In this document: positions 52,448-59,357 of the stretch, piece by piece
How the letters are laid out: each line of letters opens with the position of its first letter
How positions within the stretch are numbered: the stretch's first letter is position 1
From: Bog-473 sp963804055
Lineage (GTDB): Bacteria > Actinomycetota > Acidimicrobiia > Acidimicrobiales > RAAP-2
DNA: 64,000 nt
Assembly: GCA_963804055.1 (NCBI GenBank)
Contig: CAWDOU010000013.1
Coordinates: 310,001-374,000 of the forward strand
Direction of reading: 5' to 3'
The notes under the pieces: generated by a model
Told to the model about the DNA's origin: nothing
What the model saw: the letters and a program-made list of their open reading frames with translations, nothing else
Database searches by the model: none
Translations under genes and position numbers: made by a program

Positions 52448-52482
52448 GAGGGAGGGGTCGGCCGTGGGTCGGCCCCTCCCTC
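52448..52482 (+). terminator. Strong hairpin between binding-protein and permease genes
   Basis: GAGGGAGGGG (52448-52457) pairs with CCCCTCCCTC (52473-52482), and six more pairs, two of them G-U, extend it to a 16-bp stem with a 3-nt loop. It lies 15 nt after the binding-protein stop. There is no U-tract, so it probably acts as a partial terminator or 3' mRNA stabiliser, keeping binding protein in excess over permease. Confidence 0.7.
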
Positions 52483-52502
52483 ATCGCTTCCGATCCCACA
52501 CG

Positions 52503-52508
52503 TAGAAT
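52503..52508 (+). promoter_or_regulatory. -10 box TAGAAT, leaderless promoter of first permease gene
   Basis: TAGAAT ends 6 nt before the ATG of the first permease gene and lies just downstream of the hairpin. It predicts a second, leaderless transcript for the four membrane and ATPase genes. Confidence 0.5.
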
Positions 52509-52514
52509 CCGACC

Positions 52515-53492
52515 ATGTTCGCCTACGTCATTAGGCGCTTTTTGATCAGCATCGTCGTCCTCTTCTTCGCGACGATCCTGGTCTTCCTTCTGGTCAGCAC
52601 CGCAGGTGACCCCTTGGCGCTCCTGCGGGCCAACCCCCACACCCCGCACTCGACGATCGTCGCCCGCGAGCACCTGCTCCACCTGAACGACCCGCTGTGG
52701 CAGCGCTACTGGATCTGGTTCTCCAACGCCATTCAGGGCAACCTGGGCAACACCACCAAGGGACAGGCTGTCGCCCCGCAGCTGTGGTCGCACCTCTTCG
52801 TGACCCTGCGCATGGTGGTCGTCGCCACCGTCATCGCCGTCATCCTCGCCGTGGGCCTCGGCGTCTGGGCGGCCGTCCGGCAGAACAAGTTGACCGACCA
52901 CGTGATCACGGTGACGAACTTCGTGTTCTTGGCCACGCCGGTCTTCGTGCTCGGCCTCGCCCTCAAGGAATTCGTGGCCATCCCCATCAATCAACATGCG
53001 GGGAGCACCATCTTCTACACCGACGGCGAGCAGAGCCCGACGCTCTCGGGCTCCTTCTTCAGCCGATTGCCCGACTACGCCGGCCACACCGCGCTACCCG
53101 CGTTGACGCTGATCCTGGTCTCCTACTCGGCCTGGGCCATCTACCAGCGCTCGTCCATGATTGAGACCCTCGACGCCGACCACGTGCGTCTGGCCCGAGC
53201 CAAGGGGCTGAGCCGCCGCCGGGTCCTGGTCCGCCACGTCCTGCGCAATGCGCTGATCCCCGTCACCACCGTGATCGCACTCGACTTCGCCGCCGTGCTG
53301 GGCGGAGCCATCCTCACCGAGTACGTGTTCGGCTGGCAGGGGCTCGGGACGTGGTACATCACAGGCGTCACCAACCTCGACGTCAACATCATGCTCGCCT
53401 ATCTCCTCGTCACGGCCACCTTCGTCATCCTGTTCAACCTGCTCGCCGACATCCTCTACGGCGTCCTCGATCCGAGGATCCGCTATGCCTGA
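52515..53492 (+). CDS. ABC transporter permease, DppB type
   Basis: Inner membrane permease of 325 residues with six helices. MFAYVIRRFLISIVVLFFATILVFLLV is the typical DppB/OppB start, and LDADHVRLARAKGLSRRRVLVRHVLRNALIP is the EAA loop that contacts the ATPases. It pairs with the DppC-type subunit, whose start it overlaps by 8 bp. Confidence 0.93.
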   Translation: MFAYVIRRFLISIVVLFFATILVFLLVSTAGDPLALLRANPHTPHSTIVAREHLLHLNDPLWQRYWIWFSNAIQGNLGNTTKGQAVAPQLWSHLFVTLRMVVVATVIAVILAVGLGVWAAVRQNKLTDHVITVTNFVFLATPVFVLGLALKEFVAIPINQHAGSTIFYTDGEQSPTLSGSFFSRLPDYAGHTALPALTLILVSYSAWAIYQRSSMIETLDADHVRLARAKGLSRRRVLVRHVLRNALIPVTTVIALDFAAVLGGAILTEYVFGWQGLGTWYITGVTNLDVNIMLAYLLVTATFVILFNLLADILYGVLDPRIRYA

Positions 53493-54483
53493 TGAGGCCC
53501 GCGAGAATTTCGTCATTCAGACGCCGGAGTACGTCGCCGAAGCCGAGGCCGGCATGCACACTCTGGCCTCGCCCGGAGCCGGCCTCGGGCTGTCCGGGTC
53601 CGACACCTATGGGCTCAGCGGGGAGGCGAAGGGGCAATTCCGCATCGTCCTCGGGCGTTTCGTCCACCAACGACTCGCGATGTTGGGCCTCTGCATCTTC
53701 GTTCTGCTGGGTCTCGGCTCGGTGCTCGTCGGGCATTTCTGGCAGTTCAACTACACGGACATCACGAACAACCTCAACGACCCACCGTCGTGGACCAACC
53801 CCTTCGGCACCAACTCCATCGGCAACGACATGCTGGCCCAGGTCATGGCCGGGGTGCAGAAGGACATTGAGATCGCCCTCACCGTCGCCGCCATCGCGGT
53901 GCTCATCGGTGTGACCATCGGGGCCATCGCCGGCTTCTATCGGGGATGGGTTGACTCGCTCCTCATGCGGTTCGTCGACCTGGTCCTGGTGGTGCCCATC
54001 CTGGCCATCCTCATCCTCCTCTCGTCCAAGCTGGCCAAGCAGTCGAGCAACTGGTTGGGTCTGGCCCTCATCATCGGTCTGCTCTCGTGGACGTACGTCG
54101 CCCGTCTCGTCCGGGCCGACTTCCTGTCGCTGCGCGAACGGGACTTCGTGGAGGCGTCACGCGCGCTGGGGGCGACCAACCGGCGCATCATCGTGAAGCA
54201 CATGCTGCCGAACGCCATCGGGCCGATCATCGTCAACGCCACGCTGACGGTCGCTCTGAGCATCATCCTCGAATCGACCCTCTCGTTCCTCGGGCTCGGC
54301 GTCCAGCCACCCAATGTGTCGCTGGGGCTGCTCGTCAGCCAGGGCCAGGACTCCGCCACGACAGAGTGGTGGCTCTTCGTCTTTCCGGTCGCCCTCCTGA
54401 TCATCCTGATCCTCTCCATCTTCCTTATTGGCGACGGTCTGCGCGAGGCGTTCGATCCCAAGAAGAGCCGGGTGAGGGCCTGA
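53485..54483 (+). CDS. ABC transporter permease, DppC type
   Basis: Second permease of the importer, 332 residues. An N-terminal extension of about 45 polar residues precedes the first helix (LAMLGLCIFVLLGLGSVLVG). FGTNSIGNDMLAQVMAG is the DppC/OppC motif, and LRERDFVEASRALGATNRRIIVKHMLPNAIGPIIV is the EAA loop. Its stop overlaps the next ATG (TGATG). Confidence 0.93.
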   Translation: MPDEARENFVIQTPEYVAEAEAGMHTLASPGAGLGLSGSDTYGLSGEAKGQFRIVLGRFVHQRLAMLGLCIFVLLGLGSVLVGHFWQFNYTDITNNLNDPPSWTNPFGTNSIGNDMLAQVMAGVQKDIEIALTVAAIAVLIGVTIGAIAGFYRGWVDSLLMRFVDLVLVVPILAILILLSSKLAKQSSNWLGLALIIGLLSWTYVARLVRADFLSLRERDFVEASRALGATNRRIIVKHMLPNAIGPIIVNATLTVALSIILESTLSFLGLGVQPPNVSLGLLVSQGQDSATTEWWLFVFPVALLIILILSIFLIGDGLREAFDPKKSRVRA

Positions 54484-55529
54484 TGTCCGAGCCTGTTCTG
54501 CAGATCGAAGGGCTCGAGGTCGACTTCCCGACCAAGGACGGGGTCGTCCACGCCGTGCGCGGCGTGAGCCTGTCCCTCGCGCCCGGTGAGGTGCTGGGCA
54601 TCGTCGGCGAGTCCGGGTCCGGCAAGTCGGTCACAGCGCTGGCCACCATGGGGTTGCTCCCGAAGGGTGCCGCTGTGCGGGGCTCCATCCGCTTCGATGA
54701 CACAGAGCTCCTGGCGCTGAAGGAGAAGCAGCTGACCAATGTCCGGGGCACCGGCATCTCCATGATCTTCCAGGATCCGATGACGGCCCTCAATCCCGTC
54801 TACTCCATCGGATGGCAGATCGTGGAGGCGATCCAGGCCCACCAGGACATGACGAAGGAGGCCGCCCGCGCCCGCGCCATCGAACTGCTGGCCAAGGTCG
54901 GCATCCCCAACCCCGCAGAACGGGTCGACAACTACCCCCACGAATTCTCCGGAGGCATGCGGCAGCGGGCGGTCATCGCCATCGGCATGGCCAACGACCC
55001 GACGGTGATCCTGGCCGACGAGCCCACGACCGCTCTCGACGTCACCGTCCAGGCCCAGGTGCTGGACTCCCTCAAGACGGCGATGGCCGAGACGGGGGCC
55101 GCACTGCTGCTGATCACCCACGACCTCGGGGTCATCGCCGGGCTGGCCGACCGCGTCCTCGTGATGTACGCCGGACGTGCCGTCGAGACCGGTACCGCGG
55201 AAGACGTCTTCTACCGTCCCTCCATGCCGTACACGCTCGGGTTGCTCGGCTCGCTGCCGCGGGTCGACGGTGACGGGTCGGAGCGGCTGCGCCAGATCCC
55301 CGGGTCGCCTCCCTCCATGCTCGGCGACCGCGCGGGGTGCCCGTTCGCCCCCCGCTGCCCGCTCGCCACCGACCTCTGCCGCGAGACCGAGCCCGAGCTC
55401 GTTGTGGTGCCCTCGGTGACCTCCTCCGAAGGAGAGCACCGCGCCGCCTGTCACTACGCGGCAGCCGTGAGCCGCGGCGAACACGGGCAGGTCTTCTCCG
55501 ACGGGGTCGTGGACAACGTGATCGCATGA
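54483..55529 (+). CDS. ABC transporter ATP-binding protein, DppD type
   Basis: ATPase subunit of the importer, 348 residues. Walker A is GESGSGKS, the signature EFSGGMRQR and Walker B VILADEPTTALD. The C-terminal oligopeptide-transporter domain has the cysteine cluster CPFAPRCPLATDLC, which in relatives binds an iron-sulfur cluster. The ATG at 54483 overlaps the DppC stop; the stop overlaps the DppF start by 4 bp (ATGA). Confidence 0.95.
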   Translation: MSEPVLQIEGLEVDFPTKDGVVHAVRGVSLSLAPGEVLGIVGESGSGKSVTALATMGLLPKGAAVRGSIRFDDTELLALKEKQLTNVRGTGISMIFQDPMTALNPVYSIGWQIVEAIQAHQDMTKEAARARAIELLAKVGIPNPAERVDNYPHEFSGGMRQRAVIAIGMANDPTVILADEPTTALDVTVQAQVLDSLKTAMAETGAALLLITHDLGVIAGLADRVLVMYAGRAVETGTAEDVFYRPSMPYTLGLLGSLPRVDGDGSERLRQIPGSPPSMLGDRAGCPFAPRCPLATDLCRETEPELVVVPSVTSSEGEHRAACHYAAAVSRGEHGQVFSDGVVDNVIA

Positions 55530-56560
55530 CCGGAATCCAGGACGGACAGGTGGGGGCAGCGACGACCACGGCGCCGCCATTGCTGGAGGTGACCGATCTG
55601 GTCAAGGAGTTCCCGATACGCGGCGGGACCTTCATCCGGCGCCGGGTCGGGGCGGTGCATGCCGTCTCGGGCGTCTCCTTCTCCATCTTCCCCGGGGAGA
55701 CCCTCGGCCTGGTCGGCGAGTCGGGGTGCGGCAAGTCGACCACGGGACGCTCCGTGTTGCAGCTGACCAAGCCGACGTCGGGGTCGGTGAAGTTCGACGG
55801 CACGGAGCTGACCGAGCTCGGCACGGCCGACCTGCGGAGGATGCGCCGGGACATCCAGGTCGTGTTCCAGGACCCCTTCGCCTCGCTCGACCCGCGCCTC
55901 CCCATCGGCCAGGCCATTGCAGAACCGCTGCAGATCCACGGGTCGGGCGACCGGGCGGCCATACAGCACCGGGTCGCCGAGATGCTGAAGCTGGTCGGAC
56001 TCGAGCCCTACCACGCCAACCGCTACCCCAACGAGTTCTCCGGGGGGCAACGCCAGCGCGTCGGCATCGCCCGCGCCCTGGCGCTCCAGCCCAAGCTGCT
56101 CGTCCTCGACGAGCCGGTGTCGGCACTCGACGTGTCCATTCAGGCGGGCGTGGTCAACCTGCTCGACGACCTGCAGCAGGAGCTGGGCGTCGCCTTCCTC
56201 TTCATTGCACACGACCTCTCGGTGGTCCGGCACATCTCAGACCGGGTGGCCGTCATGTACCTGGGCAAGATCGTCGAGATCGGCGACCGCACGAACGTGT
56301 ACGAGCGGCCGGCCCACCCCTACACACAGGCCCTGCTCTCGGCCGTGCCGATCCCCGACCCCAGAGCCGAGCGGGCCCGCAAGCACATCGTCCTGGAGGG
56401 CGACGTGCCGAGCCCGCAATCACCTCCCTCGGGCTGCCGCTTCCGCACCCGCTGCTGGAAGGCCCAGGACATCTGCGCCACCGAAGAGCCCGCCCTGGTC
56501 GACCGGGGACAGGGGCATCCCGTCGCCTGCCACTTCGCCGAGATCGCCACCGTCGTCTGA
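55526..56560 (+). CDS. ABC transporter ATP-binding protein, DppF type
   Basis: Second ATPase subunit, 344 residues. Walker A is GESGCGKST, the signature EFSGGQRQR and Walker B LLVLDEPVSALD, with a C-terminal CRFRTRCWKAQDIC cluster. It completes the heterodimeric ATPase of a dipeptide/oligopeptide-type importer. Its last 141 bp are antisense to the end of rnhB. Confidence 0.95.
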   Translation: MTGIQDGQVGAATTTAPPLLEVTDLVKEFPIRGGTFIRRRVGAVHAVSGVSFSIFPGETLGLVGESGCGKSTTGRSVLQLTKPTSGSVKFDGTELTELGTADLRRMRRDIQVVFQDPFASLDPRLPIGQAIAEPLQIHGSGDRAAIQHRVAEMLKLVGLEPYHANRYPNEFSGGQRQRVGIARALALQPKLLVLDEPVSALDVSIQAGVVNLLDDLQQELGVAFLFIAHDLSVVRHISDRVAVMYLGKIVEIGDRTNVYERPAHPYTQALLSAVPIPDPRAERARKHIVLEGDVPSPQSPPSGCRFRTRCWKAQDICATEEPALVDRGQGHPVACHFAEIATVV

Positions 56561-57229
56561 CCGCACGATGTGGCCCTGCCCGCACCACGGCAGGTCACGT
56601 ACGAAAGCCCAGCTCCGGCGGTGGATCGCCGTCGGTCCGTACCCCCGGAGCGCCGCCTGGTGGAGCGGAGAGGGATAGCCCTTGTTCCGCTCGAAGGCGT
56701 AGGCCGGGAAGTGGTCCGCCTCCTGGCGCATGAGCCGGTCCCGCACCACCTTGGCCAGCACCGAGGCGGCCGCCACCGACGCACACTTGGCGTCGCCGTC
56801 GACCACCGGCCGCACCGTCCCCTCGAAGGGATCGTCGGGGTGGCGCAACAGGTCGACGGGGCCGTCGACGAGAACCGCCTGCGGCGACTGGCCGAGCCCG
56901 GCCAGGGCGCGACGCGCCGCCACCCGGAGTGCCTCGGTCATCCCCCACTCGTCGCACTCGGCCGGCGAGGCGTGCCCCACCGCCCAGGCCTGGCACCATG
57001 AGCCGACGGCGTCGAAGATCTCCTCCCGGCGCGCCTCGCTGAGCATCTTGGAGTCACGCAGCCACGTCGGCATCGACCGCAGCTGCACGCGAGGGCGCAC
57101 GACGGCGACACCGACGGTCAAGGGTCCCGCCCAGGCGCCGCGGCCCACCTCGTCGAGGCCGGCGACCGACTCGAATCCCTGGGAGCGCAGACGGCGCTCC
57201 TCCTTGAGGTCGGGGGAGCAGACGGTCAT
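56420..57229 (-). CDS. rnhB: Ribonuclease HII
   Basis: Endonuclease that removes ribonucleotides from DNA, 269 residues, longer than the usual 200-230. The active-site aspartates are in VAGLDEVGRGAWAGPL, in VLVDG and in VVDGDAKCASVAAASVLAKVVRD; HFPAYAFERNKGYPSPLHQAAL and HRRSW are typical. Similarity ends near HRRSWAFV; the last 50 or so residues are encoded antisense to dppF and look non-conserved. ATG 57229 gives a normal start; the frame is open 23 codons further up. It overlaps dppF by 141 bp. Confidence 0.92.
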   Translation of the reverse strand: MTVCSPDLKEERRLRSQGFESVAGLDEVGRGAWAGPLTVGVAVVRPRVQLRSMPTWLRDSKMLSEARREEIFDAVGSWCQAWAVGHASPAECDEWGMTEALRVAARRALAGLGQSPQAVLVDGPVDLLRHPDDPFEGTVRPVVDGDAKCASVAAASVLAKVVRDRLMRQEADHFPAYAFERNKGYPSPLHQAALRGYGPTAIHRRSWAFVRDLPWCGQGHIVRSDDGGDLGEVAGDGMPLSPVDQGGLFGGADVLGLPAAGAEAAARGR

Positions 57230-57264
57230 CGGGTCATGCGCGCGCAGCCTCGTACGATGGGGGT

Positions 57265-57504
57265 GTGAGCAGCGGCGGGGAGGGAGGAGCGGAGGCACAG
57301 ACGCGGTCGCCGCTCGTACCGGGGACGAAGGTGGACGTGCGCAACCGCTTCCAGGGCACGTGGGTGCGCGGTTTCGAGATCGCCGAGGTCACCGACGGCG
57401 GGTACCGCATCCGCCGCATGTCGGACGGCAGCGTCCTGGGCGAGCTGTTCTCACGGGACGACGTGCGCCGGGAGCGGTCGCGTCAGGGCTTCTGGTGGCA
57501 CTGA
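57265..57504 (+). CDS. Small conserved hypothetical protein
   Basis: Protein of 79 residues with a polar N-terminus and a KOW/Tudor-like small beta-barrel pattern (KVDVRNRFQGTWVRGFEIAEVTDGGYRIRRMSDGSVL). Function unknown. It ends RQGFWWH. A TACGAT -10 box ends 6 nt before the GTG, predicting a leaderless transcript. It diverges from rnhB and its stop lies 4 bp from the convergent GYD gene. Confidence 0.7.
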   Translation: MSSGGEGGAEAQTRSPLVPGTKVDVRNRFQGTWVRGFEIAEVTDGGYRIRRMSDGSVLGELFSRDDVRRERSRQGFWWH

Positions 57505-57508
57505 GGCC

Positions 57509-57808
57509 TCAGCCCTTCTGGACCTTCAGCACGCCCTCGATGTAGTCGTCGATCGGAATGGCCGAGAGCGTGAGCGTCTTGAGGGTCCCGCGCGAGCCCA
57601 GGACCAGGGACACCCGGGCCATGGTGGTCTCGTCGGGGGCGTCGAGCACGGTGCAGAAGTCGTACTGCCCCAGCAGCGCCCATTGCGCCACCACGCGCAC
57701 GCCCATGGCCTCCACCTCGGCATTCACCGCCTTGAGCCGGTCGGGGTTCTCGGTCAGGGTCGCCGCCCCGTCCGGCCCCACCGTCGAGAGCATGAGGAAG
57801 GTTGCCAT
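57509..57808 (-). CDS. GYD-domain protein
   Basis: Small protein of 99 residues of the GYD family, a ferredoxin-like alpha/beta fold. GVRVVAQWALLGQYDFCTVLDAPDETTMARVSL is the core with the GxYD motif. Family function is unknown; members often occur as single small genes. It lies 47 bp downstream of the acyl-CoA synthetase gene on the same strand and may be cotranscribed. Confidence 0.85.
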   Translation of the reverse strand: MATFLMLSTVGPDGAATLTENPDRLKAVNAEVEAMGVRVVAQWALLGQYDFCTVLDAPDETTMARVSLVLGSRGTLKTLTLSAIPIDDYIEGVLKVQKG

Positions 57809-57855
57809 GCCAGCACGCTACCGCAGGCGCCGGGACGGCCCCGGGGTCGGTCCGG

Positions 57856-59325
57856 TCAGCGCAGCTCGCCCCGGACCACCTTGCCGAGCGCATTGCGCGG
57901 CAGGGCGTCGATCAGGCGCACCTCGCGCGGGCACTTGAACGGCGCCAGCTCGGCTGCGGCCCTGGCCCGGAGGGAGCCGACGTCGGGATCCCCCACCACG
58001 TAGGCCACGACGGTCTCGCCCCACTCGGCCGAGGGCACTCCCACCACGGCGACCTCGACGACACCGGGATGCCGGGCCAGCACCGCCTCGACTTCGGCGG
58101 GATACACGTTGTGCCCGCCGGTGATGATCAGCTCGGTACGGCGGCCTCGGATCGTCACGTAGCCGTCGCCGGCCACCGACACGAGGTCGCCCGTGGCGAA
58201 CCAGTCTCCCGCGCCGAACCGGTCCCGGCCCCAGTAGCCGCGGCACACGGAAGCGCCGCGCACGAGCAGTTCCCCGATACCGCCGTCATCGGCCGCGTCG
58301 AGCGCGGCCTCCACGCCGGGGAGCGGGAGCCCGACCGAGCCGGGACGACGCTCGCCCACCAGCGGGTTGGACAGGGTCAGGAGGGTCTCGGTCATGCCGT
58401 AGCGCTCGAGCACGGCCACACCGTCCTCGGCCAGCCGGTGCCAGAGGTCGGCCGCCAGCGGAGCGGACCCCGAGACGCACAGCCGCAGCACGCTCAGCGC
58501 GCCGGCCTCACCCGTGGCCACCAGGCGGTGGTACATGGTCGGGACACCGAAGAAGAGCGAGGACTCGGGCGCCGCCGCCAGGACGGCCGCCTCGTCGAAG
58601 CGGGCGAACACCGCGGCGGAGGCACCGGCAGCCAGCGTGCCGAAGAGGCCGGCGCACAGCCCGTGGACGTGGAACAGCGGCAGCGCGAGCACAAGGCGGT
58701 CCTCGGGCTCCCAGGCCCAGGCCGTCAGCAGCGCCGTGACTCCCGCCAGGAGGGAGCCGTGCGTGTGGACGGCACCCTTGGGCTTGCCCGTGGTGCCCGA
58801 CGTGTAGACGATCAGCGCGTCGTCAGCGGGCTTCCGGACCGGAAGAGTGACTGGCCCGGCGTGCGATGCGGCGGCACGGGAGAAGTCGTCGACCTGCACG
58901 ACGGAGAGGGCCGGCCCGGTGGCGCCGGCATCCGGCCACGCCCGGTCGACGACCGCCAGGGCCGGGCGGGCGTCGGCGATGACGTGGTCGAGCTCGGCGC
59001 TGGTCGCCGACGGGCTCACCGGAACCAACACGGCGCCGCTGCGGACCACGGCCACCAGCGCCTCGACAGCGGGGAGCGTGGCCCGGGCGCACCACAGCAC
59101 CCGGTCGCCAGGGGCGACACCCCTCTCGGCCAGGGCCGCGGCCAAGGCGGCGGTGCGGCCGTCGAGCGTCGCCGCGTCCACCATCTGCGTGCGGTCCCAT
59201 CCGTCGTACAGCACGGGAGCGGCGGGGCGGGCCGCCCAGCGGGCCGCCCAGACCTCCGGCAACGTTGCTCCTGGCACAGCGGTGCGGCTCGGCGGCCACC
59301 GTCCCGCGGGAATGAGCGCTCTCAC
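57856..59325 (-). CDS. Acyl-CoA synthetase (AMP-forming), MatB-like
   Basis: ANL-superfamily ligase of 489 residues that activates a carboxylic acid with ATP and CoA. The P-loop is IVYTSGTTGKPKGAVHTH, the adenine motif YGMTETLLTLSNPL, GDWFATGDLV is A8-like, and the C-terminal lysine is in PRNALGKVVRGELR. The short length and YGMTET fit malonyl-CoA synthetase or a close relative, but the acid is not certain. GTG start. It diverges from the GH38 gene across 32 bp. Confidence 0.88.
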   Translation of the reverse strand: MRALIPAGRWPPSRTAVPGATLPEVWAARWAARPAAPVLYDGWDRTQMVDAATLDGRTAALAAALAERGVAPGDRVLWCARATLPAVEALVAVVRSGAVLVPVSPSATSAELDHVIADARPALAVVDRAWPDAGATGPALSVVQVDDFSRAAASHAGPVTLPVRKPADDALIVYTSGTTGKPKGAVHTHGSLLAGVTALLTAWAWEPEDRLVLALPLFHVHGLCAGLFGTLAAGASAAVFARFDEAAVLAAAPESSLFFGVPTMYHRLVATGEAGALSVLRLCVSGSAPLAADLWHRLAEDGVAVLERYGMTETLLTLSNPLVGERRPGSVGLPLPGVEAALDAADDGGIGELLVRGASVCRGYWGRDRFGAGDWFATGDLVSVAGDGYVTIRGRRTELIITGGHNVYPAEVEAVLARHPGVVEVAVVGVPSAEWGETVVAYVVGDPDVGSLRARAAAELAPFKCPREVRLIDALPRNALGKVVRGELR

Positions 59326-59344
59326 CGTCGTCCACCCCAGGTCA

Positions 59345-59350
59345 TAGTCT
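59345..59350 (+). promoter_or_regulatory. -10 box TAGTCT, leaderless promoter of GH38 gene
   Basis: TAGTCT ends 7 nt before the ATG at 59358, in a 32-bp intergenic region shared with the divergent acyl-CoA synthetase gene. A leaderless transcript is expected. Confidence 0.45.
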
Positions 59351-59357
59351 GACGGTC

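Noticed and set aside
50684..56560. Specific substrate for the ABC importer (dipeptide, nickel or other)
   Set aside because: Family 5 binding proteins have many substrates and nothing in the sequence or neighbours singles one out.
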